DNA of 64,000 nucleotides from Dipteris shenzhenensis (lineage: Eukaryota > Polypodiophyta > Polypodiopsida > Gleicheniales), in assembly GCA_047967505.1 (NCBI GenBank), contig CM106540.1; one strand, written 5' to 3'. Of this stretch, positions 9,946 through 22,300 are shown piece by piece (the stretch's first letter is position 1; every line of letters begins with the position of its first letter). The position numbers were made by a program, and so were the translations under genes. The notes below the pieces were generated by a model. It was not told where the DNA came from. It worked only from the letters and a program-made list of their open reading frames with translations, and did no database searches.

Positions 9946-11138
9946 AAAAGAGCATGAGATGACTCGATTCCAAAGACAAATCCAAAACTTCGAAGAAATA
10001 TCAAGGAAGTGGTCATCATATTTTCCTCTTTGACATAAAGCATTTGGATTTATTATTTCTAGAAACTGTGCATTTTTTTAAAAAAAATAATAACTCCAGA
10101 AAGAGATGATATGGTTAGAGAGGCCGAGGAAAGGGCAAGAAAAGGAAAAGTGATAGTTCGAGAGGAAACACATGAGGAGGTATAAATTGAAACTCAAGAG
10201 GATAACATGGAAATGGAGGACATATATTACAGTGATTATGGAATTTCGTATACGGAATTCCCTAAACTTGAAACTTGAACACAAAATATAGAAACACAGC
10301 TAGGAGTTATCAGTGATACATTGAAAACCCTAGCTGAGCCATAACTAAGATGGCCAATTCTCAATCAATATTTATTACAAAAAAATCACCGGTTCCTCCT
10401 AGTCAAGTTGAGAGGTCCATCTCTCGACTTAGAGAAACCTCTAATATCCTTAAGGACTTGAAAGTTCCAAGTTTGAATGGGGAAGAAAAGGAACGTAATA
10501 AAGATGCAATTAATACGTTCTTGCAAAAGTGGCAAGACTTCCTTCGACTCAGGAATACTCCTCCTGAAAATCAAGTCATGGAAGCAAATCTTTCCCTTGG
10601 AAATGAAGCCTATAAGTGGTAGATGAGCCTCAGGGAAAGTGATAGAATTCCTAAGTATTGGATTGAGTTTTAACAAGCCTTCCTAAAAGAGTTTTTACTA
10701 GAAAATGAATTAGAAAGAGCATGGGAGGCTTGGGACAATTGCACAATGGGTAAAAACATTGTAGTCCAGTACATAGCAAACTATAGGGAGGCAATCCTTA
10801 AGCTAGAGGAAATTGATGAATTCCAAAAGATAAGGGGTTTCCTGAGAGGTCTCAAAGACACTTATAAGGTTGAGGTGAAAAGAAATTCTCCTAAAACCTT
10901 TGAGGAAACCATTAAGTATGCCCAAATATGCGATGATAAGATGGGGAAATTCAAAGTTGGAACCTCAGAGAAAACAAGTTTTGTTCCAAAGTTTAACAAA
11001 TTTCCCAATTTGAAAAGGAAGGGGCTTTTTAAGAAGGAGGTTCCTCAAGTACCACCTAAGAAACCTCAAACGCAAAATTATCCTCTCTTGAAGTTGTCTA
11101 TCATCGGCAATGTGGCAGCCCACCTTTGGTCCTCATGA
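9838..11138 (+). pseudogene. Gypsy-2 gag (broken)
   Basis: Frames 9773-10033, 10350-10622 and 10746-11138 form a degenerate gypsy gag: a charged N-terminal part, then LNGEEKERNKDAINTFLQKW, LGNEAYKW (stop) MSLRESDR, FLKEFLLENELERAWEAWDN, and YREAILKLEEIDEFQKIRGF with FLRGL, matching the retrotransposon-gag domain pattern of plant gypsy elements. It ends in a Lys/Pro-rich tail. Stops after AYKW, after WIEF and within the N-terminal part show it is dead. No clear CCHC knuckle is seen, only traces after PPKKPQTQ. Confidence 0.8.
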
Positions 11139-11184
11139 TTTAATGCGGATGCATGGAGAAATTAAGGGGCAAAGAGTAGGTAAG

Positions 11185-11440
11185 AGTGATGGTCGATGAT
11201 AGTGCAGCACATGATTTCTTGAACTACTTAGTAGTTAAGAAATTAAAATTTCCTGAGAGTCCCAGTGCCCATAAATATGTGGTCTCTTTGGCAAAGGGAA
11301 GTGATAAAAAAGTTTGGGACACCATGATACATGGTCTGGAGGTGGATAATCAAGGTTATTAGGATGCCTTGGATTTCCAAATCATGCATCTCGACTGAAT
11401 AGATGTAGTGCTTGGTCGAGAATGGCTATATAGTCTTGGG
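11185..11440 (+). pseudogene. Gypsy-2 aspartic protease (degenerate)
   Basis: The plus frame gives VMVDDSAAHDFLNYLVVKKL and later IDVVLGREWL, the paired landmarks of a retropepsin (usual D-S/T-G-A and LGxxWL). The active-site Gly is Ala, and stops interrupt the frame. It would cleave the gag-pol polyprotein. Confidence 0.7.
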
Positions 11441-11479
11441 CATAGCTTATAGAGGAGTTATCTTAATAACTCCATTATG

Positions 11480-12103
11480 TTTGAAAATTAATGACATTAG
11501 GCACCAAATTCTTTTTGAATGTCATGATAGTCCGAGTGTTGGACACCCGGGAATTCAGAAGACATACGTGCTTCTAAAAAGACAATTCTTTTGGCTTGGA
11601 ATAGGTAAGGATGTCCAAGATTATATATTGAAGTGCCAAAAATGCCAAGTCAATAAGGCTGAATTCCTTAAGATAGGAGGTCTCCTATACCCATTGGAGA
11701 TTCCATTTGGCAAATGGGAAAGCATCTTTATGGAATTCATTATGGGATTACCTAGGACACAGAGGGGGCACAACTCATTGTAGGTAATTATGGATTGGTT
11801 GACCAAGATGGCTGTTTTTAATCCTGTCAGTTAAGATGTTAAAACCCCAGAATTAGCTAGGCTATTTGTGGAGCATATCTATAGATTATATGGGCTACTA
11901 GCTGGTATTGTTAGTCACCGAGATAGCAAATTTAATAGCCATTTTTGGAGGGCTATGTTTAAGAGATTAGAAACTTCATTTAATATGAGATCATCCACAG
12001 AGTGATGGTCAAACTAAAAGGGTCAATCAGATAATTAAGAATATGCTTTGAGCATATGTAAGTAAATGGCAAACTAATTGGGAACAATATTTTCCCATAT
12101 TAG
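11480..12103 (+). pseudogene. Gypsy-2 integrase (degenerate)
   Basis: HPGIQKTYVLLKRQFFWLG followed by CQKCQ is the HHCC zinc-binding module, and MDWLTKMAVF begins the catalytic core. In the core the expected SDRD reads SHRD and the glutamate of the QTERVNQ motif reads QTKRVNQ, so two catalytic positions appear lost. Stops and a small frame change lie before HPQSDGQT. It breaks off at about 12103 where Rep-1 starts. Confidence 0.82.
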
Positions 12104-15100
12104 GCATCCTTATGCCAAATACTATGACCTCTTTGTTACAAATGTTAGATCTCTACTTAAAACTATCTAACATTGTAACAAAAGCCCTCGCTTTGCAAGA
12201 TTTTAACATGGTCCACAAACCTCACCTTGGGATTGCCGAAGACTATCCTATCATCTGTAAGAGCAAAAGATTCTTCACATGCTATTACTAGGTCTTCAGT
12301 TGCATGGGTAATCCCTCCAAGAATGGTAACCACTCGTTTAGCTCACTATGCCCTCACACTTCTGGAGCATCTTTCACTCATCCCCTATGACGTGTTTTCT
12401 CATTCTTGAGACTGGTCACCTTCCCTCTTGGTTGCAAATATCACATCTCTAATTTCCACCAGCTAATAGCATGACAAAATCTACACATTAGCAAGATTTT
12501 CTTCTTGTCTCTTTGGATCATGATTGTTGTCCATGTAAGAGAGACAACAATTTCATGTTATTAATATCAATTGAGACTCAATAATTTATGGCATTTTAAA
12601 GAATTTTCAAAGTTTCAAATATATATGATTTTTTTAAAGGCTTGTTAATACCTAGTATATAACATTTCTCATATTACATCCCGGTGTAAGCTAGCTAGAG
12701 AGGGGAAGAGAGAAACCATCCAAGTGTCTTGTCCCCTCCTAACATGAGTGGATGATTATAGACATGTAAATCCACCTATTTAAATAGGTTGGAATGGCAT
12801 ATCATCCTTTCTCCACATCCCACTCATTCTTAAGTAAGCACTTATCATTTGTAACATCGTACTTTGTTAAGGAATGTTGTTATTTCACACACACTAGCAT
12901 AGTAGCTAGCATCAGACTACTCTGGAGCATATGTTGAGATTAGTACATCAATTTGTCAAGAGGGATCTAAATCCATCTTCACATTTATTGGTGGAATTGG
13001 ATATTGGGTGGGATTTGGATAGGGACCTGGTTCTATTTAGTGGGTTCACTTACCCTTTGTATTGTGTGGATAACCTTAGCATCTTTCTTGATGATTGAGA
13101 GGAGGAAGACAAACCTACTAATACTTCATCCCCTCCTACATGACCCTTCTCTTCCTCATGGCCATGGGAAATAATGCGAAGAATGTAATTGGCACCATAC
13201 CATAAGGGCATGGGGCAAAGTTGACTTTTTCTTTCTTCAAGGACTTTTAAAAAAATAATGTTATTAAAAAATTATTTTCTAAATTTAAAACCATAAAAAA
13301 TGTCCATTTAAGACCAAGTTTTTTGTGACCGGGTACCTAAAACCAGTTGACCATGTATCCGTTGTGTGATACCTCACACACTTATCGCATGGCTAGTTCT
13401 ATACACCGCATGGTATTTTAACAAAATCGTGTGGTATATTGTATCGGCCACCCTGTATCTTGAGTTACATGTGGTATTTGCTATCCACAATTGTGTGATA
13501 CATGTTGAATGCACATCATGCAATTTAAGAATATTACCACATGATAAGTCAAAGTTATCCAATGGCATTTTGGGCGTGGACCTATAAAAAGGGGTTGCAT
13601 CAGTATTCAAAATTTCCATGGTCCAAATCGATGTCACACGACATTGAAATTTTTATATTGGATTCATGCTATGCTTTCATCCATTAACAACTTTATGCTC
13701 TTCATGTAATATACTTCTATCTATTTATCTATGATGGAATCTACATCTACATGGGTAACACCTCACAGGATGGGACCAATACTCTTAGCACCGGGTCCCT
13801 CACACTTGCATGTGAGGTTCTCATCACCCAAAAAACATCTATGCATCCTTATGCCAAGTACTATGACCTCTTTGTTACAAATTTTAGATCTCTACTTGCA
13901 ACTATCTAACATTGTAACAAAAGCCTTGGCTTTGCAAGATTTTAACATGGTCCACAAACCTCACCTTGGGATTGCTGAAAACTATCCTATCATCTGTAAG
14001 GGCAAAAGATTCTTTACATGCGATTACTAAGTCTTCAGTTGCATGGGCAATCCCTCCAAGAATGGCAACCACTCGTTTAGCTCACTATGCCCTCACACTT
14101 TTGGAGCATCTTTCACTTCATCCCCTATGATGTGTTTTCTCATTCTTTAGATTGGTCACCTTCCCTCTTGGTTGCAAATATCACACCTCTTTTTTCCACC
14201 AGCTAATAGCATGACAAAATCTTCTACACATTAGCAAGATTTTCTTCCCGTCTCTTTGGATCATGATTGTTGTCCATGTAAGAGAGACAAACAATTTCAT
14301 GTCATTAATATCAATTGAGACTCAATAATTTATGGCATTTTAAAGAATTTTCAAAGTTTCAAATATATATGATTTTTTTTAAAGGGTTGTTAATACCTAG
14401 TATATAACATTTCTCATATTACATCCGGTGTAGCTAGAGAGGGGAAGAGAGAAACCATCCAAGTGTCTTGTCCCCTCCTAACATGAGTGGATGATTACAA
14501 ACATGGTAAATCCACCTATTTAAATAGGTTGGGATGGCATATCATACTTTCCCCACATCCCACTCATTCTCAAGTAAGCATTTATTATTTGTAACATTGT
14601 ACTTTGTTAAGGAATGTTGTTATTTCACACACACTAGCATAGTCTCTTTGATATTATTTGTTGAGAATGGGCATCTGAACAATTGATTTAGAACTATACA
14701 TGCAAGGATAATGGTAGATGTATTAGGCAAGGAGAAGCACATAAGTGTGACATAGTCACGAAGCTAAGACAAATGTTGGCTGCTCTGTATGAATACATGA
14801 ATGTGGTAACCCGGCCTGATAAATGTCTTACACCAACAGGTGAGCTGGATAGTCCATTGAAAGTACCTTCTATAGAAAAAGAGTCCAGATAAAAAAGATT
14901 AGTTATATAGACAAGGACTTAGAAGATTCCTATAAATGGTGAGAGCAGTAGAGGACATTTTGCAATCACCCTACTCCTAGTACCAAAAAAATCTATGAAG
15001 CTCAAATTTACACAAGGAGGATCAAAGCTAGAGGAAGTATCCAAAAAGTGATTGGACATGAATAATCCACCTACACATAATGGAGATCATGCCTTGACAA

Positions 15101-15616
15101 AGGAGGAACAGAGATTGGAGACACAAGATGGTAAAGAGACCCCTATAAAAAAATGGTGGATACCATTAATATAGTAGTAGATAAAAAACCAGAAGAGGAA
15201 CCAAAAGATATCATTAGGATATTATCACTAGAGACTCCAATTGACAAACAGGGTGTTCATCAAGTATAAATGACTGTGGGAGCTCAACAGTATGTAGCAT
15301 CAACATCAAGCGAAATTGTTGAAGTTTTAGAGGAGCATGCTGACAAAGCTATCCCCTAATTGGTATCTTCGTTTAATATTTTGTCTAGGTACCACCAACA
15401 ATAGAAAGGAAAATTCCCAAATGTGCAAATTCTTATGGAAGAAGAATTAGATAATTAAAGGTATTTTCATAAAGGTTTTAGGGAAGGTCATGAGAGATTT
15501 AAAAAGGATATGATAATAAATTGACCAAACTATAGATAGTTGTCAAAAGAATTACATAGGAAAATTCCACTTTGATGCAAGAGAAGAGTTGCTTAAGAGA
15601 GCCATAAATAGTCTCA
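12104..15616. repeat. Rep-1, copy 1 (3.5 kb LTR-like repeat, blocks Y1-X-Y2-Z)
   Basis: Matches 19552-23085 almost base for base. Internally it contains one block twice: Y1 (12104-12905) and Y2 (13660-14650), separated by X (12905-13660). Z (14650-15616) follows Y2 in both copies. X ends in a strong TATA box, so X-end plus Y resembles an LTR with X as the 3' tail of an internal region and Z as the start of another. Coding potential is poor: a short WDLDRDLVLFSGFTYPLY trace in X, and charged fragments in Z. I read it as a tandemly arranged LTR-element derivative, possibly linked to Gypsy-2, but the class is unproven. Confidence 0.75.
13583..13590 (+). promoter_or_regulatory. TATA box in Rep-1 copy 1
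   Basis: TATAAAAA followed by GGGGTTGCATCAG; conserved at 21045-21052 in copy 2. The position, just upstream of block Y, fits an LTR promoter. Confidence 0.55.
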
Positions 15617-17040
15617 ATGCAAGTTAAAAGAAAACCAATTAGCTTTGGTAGAGCTCCAAAATCAAAATGTAATGATTTGTGAGAAGACATAAAGATTACA
15701 TGACTTACTAAAACTGCTAAAATACTATAGTCTAGGATGTCCAGCAGTGGTTGATAGAGATGAAGGGGACCTTGGAAGAACAATTGAATCAACTCATGGA
15801 GAGAAATTCCAAACTAATGACTAAAAATACACTACTACAACTTCTTGGCATCCCTCTCTAATGCTAAGCCACACTTAATTACATCCACTATTGTAGTGTC
15901 AAGCACTCTTGGTTTCTCGCCTCACCATAATCGCGCCACATGGCTTTAGGATTATGGTTGATGTAACACCAAGGTGTTCCATCTCCTGACTACAACTAAA
16001 GTAGAGGTGGCTGTACCACACTATAGAGGTTGTTGTACTCAATAGAGGTTCTTGTACACTATAAAGGTTGTTGAATTCAATAGAGGTTGTTGTACCACAC
16101 TAGACTGCTCAACTGGATCAACCAAAATAGTAGCTTCATCTGTGACCTATTATTTCACCTCTATTTATGATAAACATCCTCAAAAAAAATTTCTCCCACT
16201 TCCTGTTTAATAGCTACTTCATGGCCTACCTAAACTAAGGCACACACGGTATCCTATTGCTCCTCCTGAGTAACAGCTTTTGGCTACTCTTGAGTAACAA
16301 TGTTTTCTTCCTTTTGTGTAGCAAATTTGACTTCCTTTTTTGTAATAGTTTGTGGTGCACTAATAACTTCTTGCTCTATATAATTCCTATGCTCTTCCTT
16401 TGTAAATGTAGTAGACTCTCCTAGTTTAGCAATAGATGTGGTAAAGGTGCCTGTTTAGTCCTTTTCTCTTCATACAGCTCCCTCTATAAGCCCTCCAACT
16501 GTTCCTGCAGCATAATGACTCTGATGGGCTCTTCCATTTTTAAGTGATCAAAAAATGGGTGAACTAATATTTCCATCAACTTGTCTCTTACTTGATTCCA
16601 CATATCCCTCATGTCATTATGCAATTGTTTCTACAATTATTGAAAAATCTTGTCACTCATAAAAATACTCAAGTTTACTTCTAGTTAATCCTCATTTGTC
16701 ATTGATTTAATTTGAGTTTCCATAGCAATTAATGCACTCACCCTATCTGGTAAAGACTAAGGTCCCCTAGAAGGACACTTGGCATCTAGAAGTCCATGGC
16801 ATGCAGTGGGCTAGGAGGGAGGATTCTAGAGGGAGCTAAAAGAAAAGGAGGTTTTGGGCAAAGAACCTCATGACTCATGATGAGCTCTAGATTAGAATCC
16901 ATGGCTGGGAGGATTAGCAAAGAAAAGGTTCTCTATTTTCAAGGAAATGCAACATTGCTATCAGAACCATGTGTAGAAACACGTGAGATAGAATAGATGC
17001 ATCTTGGAAGAGGAGTGAGAGCACAAGATGTAACCAAAAA
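15617..17040 (-). other. Degenerate coding traces, minus strand
   Basis: No domain recognised. Minus frames at about 16480-16770 give a helical stretch (MRDMWNQVRDKLMEILV, EEPIRVIMLQEQLEGL) and at about 16150-16400 a Glu/Lys/Thr-rich stretch (ITKKEVKFATQKEEN), both with stops. They look like the charged fragments in Rep-1 block Z and may come from the same type of element. The remainder is AT-rich without visible structure. Confidence 0.4.
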
Positions 17041-17328
17041 TGTTGTTCTCTATTGAGGTGACTCTCTCTTATAGAAATGGGGAGAAGGTGGCCTAGATCA
17101 AAGGCACCTTCCCTACATTAGTGGCAATCAGCCCCTACATCAGTGGGACTGGCCTAAATCAAAGGAACCTCCCATGTGGGGGCCTTTGGCTTACATCATC
17201 ACTTAGGTCACACACTAGACACATCATAGCACTTGATGGGCCTCTAAAACACACACATACACACATGTGACTCCCCTAGATGCACACATGCACCATAGAG
17301 CAAGCCCTTGATCACACTTATCCCAACA
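17041..17328 (-). repeat. Copia-3 3' LTR (288 bp)
   Basis: Bounded by TGTTG and CAACA, adjacent to a polypurine tract on the correct side. Only one copy is present, so the outer end (17041) is inferred from the inverted termini. Confidence 0.6.
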
Positions 17329-17330
17329 TA

Positions 17331-17340
17331 CCCCCCCTCA
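17331..17340 (-). promoter_or_regulatory. Copia-3 polypurine tract
   Basis: Minus strand TGAGGGGGGG, then TA, then the LTR start TGTTGGGA. This is the plus-strand DNA primer site of an LTR element. Confidence 0.75.
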
Positions 17341-17636
17341 AGGGTTTGCCTCTTGCAATGTCAAGGATACATCTAGTCTCATAGTTTCTCATGCCATCTC
17401 ATGGTGGTGAAGGATAAATCTATGGCTAGGATCTCATGCTAGCAAAGGTTCCCAAGGGTGTGAGGTTCACAAAAATGGGATAGACAAAACAATATCACAT
17501 GGCCTACATCATATGGTGACCAGAGGTGATTTACAAAAGACAAAACATATGACATTCTCTTTGGAGTACTACTCCAGGCAGAGAACTTCAAAATTTGACC
17601 AAGTGATCATAAACAAAAATTCAAAAGACAAAGTGC

Positions 17637-18158
17637 TCAAAAAGCATAGTCTTTATCTTCTACCACCAAGTTTGATTCTTCATTTACTGATGGAGTTCTT
17701 CCTTCAGCCAGATTTGCTTTATTGTTAAAGTAGCCCTTCTTCACAAGAAATGCTTCATTCTCTTTGGAGTTGTTGTTCTTCATGGAATAACACATTCCCT
17801 TTTCTAATTGTAGCCAAAGGAACTTAATAAGCAAGATATATTTGAAGCATTTCCCTTGTGCACCAAATACTGTGTGAAGATGATCCCAAGCTTCATGTGA
17901 AGTTTCAAAGCCATCAATGTGGTGAATGTATGAGTCACTTAATCCCAAAGCAATGATAGCAACAGCCTTCTTGTCTGTGATCAACCAATTAGCTTCTTCT
18001 TTTGTAGGCTTCTTTTCCTTTCCATTCACAACATTCCATATCCCCTTTTTCATAAGCACAAACTTAGCTTTTGTTTGCCAAGTATGGAAACTAGTTCCAT
18101 CAAACTTCTCTACTTGCTCGGGCTTAGTCATGTTTATAAACTCATCAATCATGGTCAA
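17637..18158 (-). CDS. Copia-3 gag, open but shortened
   Basis: A 173-codon open frame from an ATG at 18158. Residues ~15-120 carry the copia gag pattern: VEKFDGTSFHTWQTKAKFVL, GIWNVVNGKEKKPT, AIIALGLSDSYIHHI and EAWDHLHTVFG (UBN2/DUF4219 type). The zinc knuckle is missing; after LWLQLEKG the sequence changes to an Asn/Glu-rich tail (NEAFLVKKGYFNNKANLAEG, then EESNLVVEDKDYAF) and stops. The tail looks like the segment after a lost knuckle joined by deletion. This is the least damaged gag in the window. Without pol it could move only with enzymes supplied by another copia. Confidence 0.78.
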   Translation of the reverse strand: MTMIDEFINMTKPEQVEKFDGTSFHTWQTKAKFVLMKKGIWNVVNGKEKKPTKEEANWLITDKKAVAIIALGLSDSYIHHIDGFETSHEAWDHLHTVFGAQGKCFKYILLIKFLWLQLEKGMCYSMKNNNSKENEAFLVKKGYFNNKANLAEGRTPSVNEESNLVVEDKDYAF

Positions 18159-18377
18159 AGAGAATCACATAGTCATCATTCTAAATGCAAAGTATAAGGA
18201 CACTCATGAGCTCCATGACTGAGTTCTACTACTCAAGTACAAGCAGAACAATGAAAATTTGCAATAAATAATAAAAGCCCCAAATTTATGGTGATCGCTC
18301 AAGGTTTTAAAACCCTTTTTACCCCCTTGTTCTTCCCAATCTTGCTAACCTCACCATTTTCAAAGAAGAAGATTGGA

Positions 18378-18482
18378 GATGGGTTCGAGGAGTTTGAAAT
18401 AAAGGAAAGGAAACTAAAAGCGGGATTTCAGAGTTCGAGATCGAGGGAAGCAAAAGATTGGGAAGCGAGATCGTGAATTAAA
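18378..18482 (+). repeat. Second copy of the 107 bp Gypsy-2 segment
   Basis: Matches 9838-9945 and then changes to copia pol at 18483/18484. The preceding 18159-18377 has no recognisable feature. Confidence 0.83.
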
Positions 18483-18483
18483 A

Positions 18484-19377
18484 GATGTATTTAATGTCCC
18501 GAATATCACCAAGAACCTGGTTTCTATTGGTCAAATGGTTGAGCAGGGCTTGCAGGTCAGATTTAATCCTCATGGATGCTTTGTTGAGGATATGAAAAAT
18601 AACAGTCACTTGATAGAAAAGGAAAGAAGAAGGGCAGGATGTTTACGTTGGATGCGGACATGCCTGAATTGAGTGCAGCAACATTTGTACATGGGACCGG
18701 TGTAGTTGCAGATATTGATATCTGGCATAAACGCATTGGTCATGTTAATGTACAATGACTTAAATCAATGCAGGCCCAAAATATTGTTGCAGGATTGCCT
18801 AAATTCAAGGTTGCAGAAATGCATAAGTTATGTGAAGCCTGTCAATTTGGAAAACAGGCAAGGAAACCATTTCCTAGACATGTTCAAGAGAGTAAGAAGC
18901 CATTGGAATTAATCCACTCTGATGTGTGGACTACTAAAGCTGCATCTATTAGAGGCTTTCATTATTTTGTCACTTTTATTGATGACTATAGCAGAAAAGT
19001 TTGGGTGTATTTTATGAAAAAGAAAAGTGAAGTGTTTGGGCATTTCAAAGCTTTTAAAGCTATGGTTGAAAAAGAAACAGGCCTGCAAATAAAATGCCTA
19101 AGGGTAGATGGAGGGGGAGAGTACATCTCAAATGAGTTTGCAAGGTTCCTACAGGAGCATGGCATAAAGCAGCAATATTCATGCAAACATACCCCACAGC
19201 AAAATGGACTTGCAAAAAGGAAAAACAGACATATTGGAGAGGTATCTCGGGCCATGCTAAATGAAAAACAACTACCAGATTATTATTGGGCTGAAGCAGT
19301 TGCTATAGCAGTTTACATAATGAACAGGACTCCCACTGTAGCAATACATGTCATGATGCTAGAGGAGATGTATATTG
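18484..19377 (+). pseudogene. Copia-1 pol fragment (GAG-pre-integrase and integrase core)
   Basis: Aligns with 59217-60110 of the full copy. The main frame at 18768-19451 gives CEACQFGKQARKPF, LELIHSDVWTTKAASIRG, FVTFIDDYSRKVWVYFMKKK, CLRVDGGGEYISNEFARFL and HTPQQNGLAKRKNRHIG. The integrase core residues (D of HSDVW, D of RVDGGGEY) are present, but the downstream glutamate of the usual GLAERKN reads Lys. A stop (TGA, shared with the full copy) and a frameshift lie near 18600-18757. The fragment ends at 19372-19377, where it meets Rep-1 within a short stretch common to both. Confidence 0.92.
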
Positions 19378-22300
19378 GATTCATGCTATGCTTTCATCCA
19401 TTAACAACTTTATGCTCTTCATGTAATATACTTCTATCTATTTATCTATGATGGAATCTACATCTACATGAGTAACACCTCACAGGATGGTACCAATACT
19501 CTTAGCACCCAGTCCCTCACACCTGCATATGAGGTTCTCATCACCCAACAAATGTCTATGCATCCTTATGCCAAATACTATGACCTCTTTGTTACAAATG
19601 TTAGATCTCTACTTGCAACTATCTAACATTGTAACAAAAGCTCTAGCTTTGCAAGATTTTAACATGGTCCACAAACCTCACCTTGGGATTGCTGAAGACT
19701 ATCCTATCATCTGTAAGGGCAAAAGATTCTTCACATGCTATTACTAAGTCTTCAGTTGCATGGGCAATCCCTCCAAGAATGGCAACCACTCGTTTAACTC
19801 ACTATGCCCTCACACTTTTGGAGCATCTTTCACTCATCCCCTATGATGTGTTTTCTCATTCTTTAGACTGGTTACATTCCCTCTTGGTTGCAAATATTAC
19901 ATCTCTATTTTCCACCAGCTAATAGCACGACAAAATCTTCTACACATTAGCAAGATTTTCTTCCCATCTCTTTGGATCATGATTGTTGTCCATGTAAGAG
20001 AGACAAACAATTTCATGTTATTAATATCAATTGAGACTCAATAATTTATGGCATTTTAAAGAATTTTTAAAGTTTCAAATATATATGATTTTTTTAAAGG
20101 CTTGTTAATACCTAGTATATAACATTTCCCATATTACATCCGATGTAAGCTAGCTAGAGAGGGGAAGAGAGAAACCATCCAAGTGTCTTGTCCCCTCCTA
20201 ACATGAGTGGATGATTATAGACATGGTAAATCCACCTATTTAAGTAGGTTGGGATGGCATATCATCCTTTCTCCACATCCCACTCATTCTTAAGTAAGCA
20301 CTTATCATTTGTAACATCGTACTTTGTTAAGGAATGTTGTTATTTCACACACACTAGCGTAGTAGCTAGCATCAGACTACTTTGGCACATATGTTGAGAT
20401 TAGTACATCAATTTGTCAAGAGGGATCTAAATCCATCTTCACATTTATTGGTGGAATTGGATATTGGGTGGGATTTGGATAGGGACCTGGTTCTATTTAG
20501 TGGGTTCACTTACCCTTTGTATTGTGTGGATAACCTTAGCATCTTTCTTGATGATTGAGAGGAGGAAGACAAACCTACTAATACTTCATCCCCTCCTACA
20601 TGACCCTTCTCTTCCTCATGGCCATGGGAAACAATGCGAAGGATGTTGTAATTGGCACCACACCATAAGGGCATAGGGCAAAGTTGACTTTTTCTTTCTT
20701 CAAGGACTTTTAAAAAAATAATGTTATTAAAAAATTATTTTTTAAATGCAAAAGCATAAAAAATGTTCACTTAAGACCAAGTTTTTTGTGACCGGGTACC
20801 TAAAGCCAATTGACCATGTATCCGTTGTGTGATACCTCACACACTTATCGCATGGCTAGTTCTATACACCGCATGGTATTTTAACAAAATCGTGTGGTAT
20901 ATTGTATCGGCCACCCTGTATCTGAGTTACATGTGGTATTTGCTATCCACTATTGTGTGATACATGCTGAATGCACATCATGCAATTTAAGAGTATTACC
21001 ACATGATAAGTCAAAGTTATCCAATGGCATTTTGGGCATGGACCTATAAAAAGGGGTTGCATCAGCATTCAAAATTTCCATGGTCCAAATCACTGTCACA
21101 CGACATTGAAATTTTTATATTGAATTCATGCTATGCTTTCATCCATTAACAACTTTATGCTCTTCATGTAATATACTTCTATCTATTTATCTATGATGGA
21201 ATCTACATCTACATGGGTAACACCTCACAGGATGGTACCAATACTCTTAGCACTCGGTCCCTCACACCTGCATATGAGGTTCTCATCACCCAACAAACAT
21301 CTATGCATCCTTATGCCAAATACTATGACCTCTTTGTTACAAATGTTAGATCTCTACTTGCAACTATCTAACATTGTAACAAAAGCCCTCGCTTTGCAAG
21401 ATTTTAACATGGTCCACAAACCTCACCTTGGGATTGCCGAAGACTATCCTATCATCTGTAAGGGCAAAAGATTCTTCACATGCTATTTCTAAGTCTTCAG
21501 TTGCATGGGCAATCCCTCCAAGAATGGCAACCACTCGTTTAGCTCACTATGCCCTCACACTTTTGGAGCATCTTTCACTCATCCCCTATGACGTGTTTTC
21601 TCATTCTTTAGACTGGTCACCTTCCCTCTTGGTTGCAAATATCACATCTCTTTTTTCCACCAGCTAATAGCATGACAAAATCTTCTACACATTAGCAAGA
21701 TTTTCTTCCCGTCTCTTTGGATCATGATTGTTGTCCATGTAAGAGAGACAAATAATTTCATGTTATTAATATCAATTGAGACTCAATAATTTATGGCATT
21801 TTAAAGAATTTTCAAAGTTTCAAATATATATGATTTTTTTAAAGGCTTGTTAATACCTAGTATATAACATTTCTCATATTACATCCGGTGTAAGCTAGCT
21901 AGAGAGGGGAAGAGAGAAACCATCCAAGTGTCTTGTCCCCTCCTAACATGAGTGGATGATTACAAACATGGTAAATCCACCTATTTAAATAGGTTGGGAT
22001 GGCATATCATCCTTTCCCCACATCCCACTCATTCTCAAGTAAGCACTTATTATTTGTAACATCGTACTTTGTTAAGGAATGTTGTTATTTCACACACACT
22101 AGCGTAGTCTCTTTGATATTATTTGTTGAGAATGGTCATCAGAACAATTGTTTTAGAATTATACATGCAATGATAATGGCAGATGTATTAGGAAAGGAGA
22201 AGCACATAAGTGTGACATAGTCACGAAGCTAAGACAAATGTTGGCTGCTCTGTATGAATACATGAGTGTGGTAACCCGGCCTGATAAATCTCTTACACCA

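Larger units (their letters stand above)
9836..12103 (+). mobile_element. Ty3/gypsy remnant Gypsy-2 with RT deleted
   Basis: Plus-strand gag, protease and integrase traces in gypsy-compatible order, but protease joins integrase directly at about 11440 with no RT or RNase H between. No LTR can be assigned, although the Rep-1 repeat begins right at its right edge. A second gag fragment of the same family lies at 51640-51894. Confidence 0.82.
17041..18158 (-). mobile_element. Copia-3, internally deleted copia (gag and 3' LTR only)
   Basis: On the minus strand a copia gag (18158-17637) is followed after ~300 bp by a polypurine tract and a 288 bp LTR. Protease, integrase, RT and RNase H are absent. 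The 5' LTR and PBS are not found between 18159 and 18376. Confidence 0.72.

Noticed and set aside
15830-15898. CACTACTACAA facing TTGTAGTG, resembling a tiny CACTA-type element
   Set aside because: Only ~69 bp apart, with no subterminal repeats and no target duplication; probably chance.
16950-16970. GCTATCAGAACC, similar to a copia PBS on the plus strand
   Set aside because: Two mismatches to TGGTATCAGAGC, no LTR end or plus-strand element around it, and Copia-3 runs the other way.
22120-22145. TGGTCATCAGAAC at the Y4/Z' junction as a possible PBS
   Set aside because: Needs an inserted base and a substitution, and is not conserved in copy 1 (TGGGCATCTGAAC).
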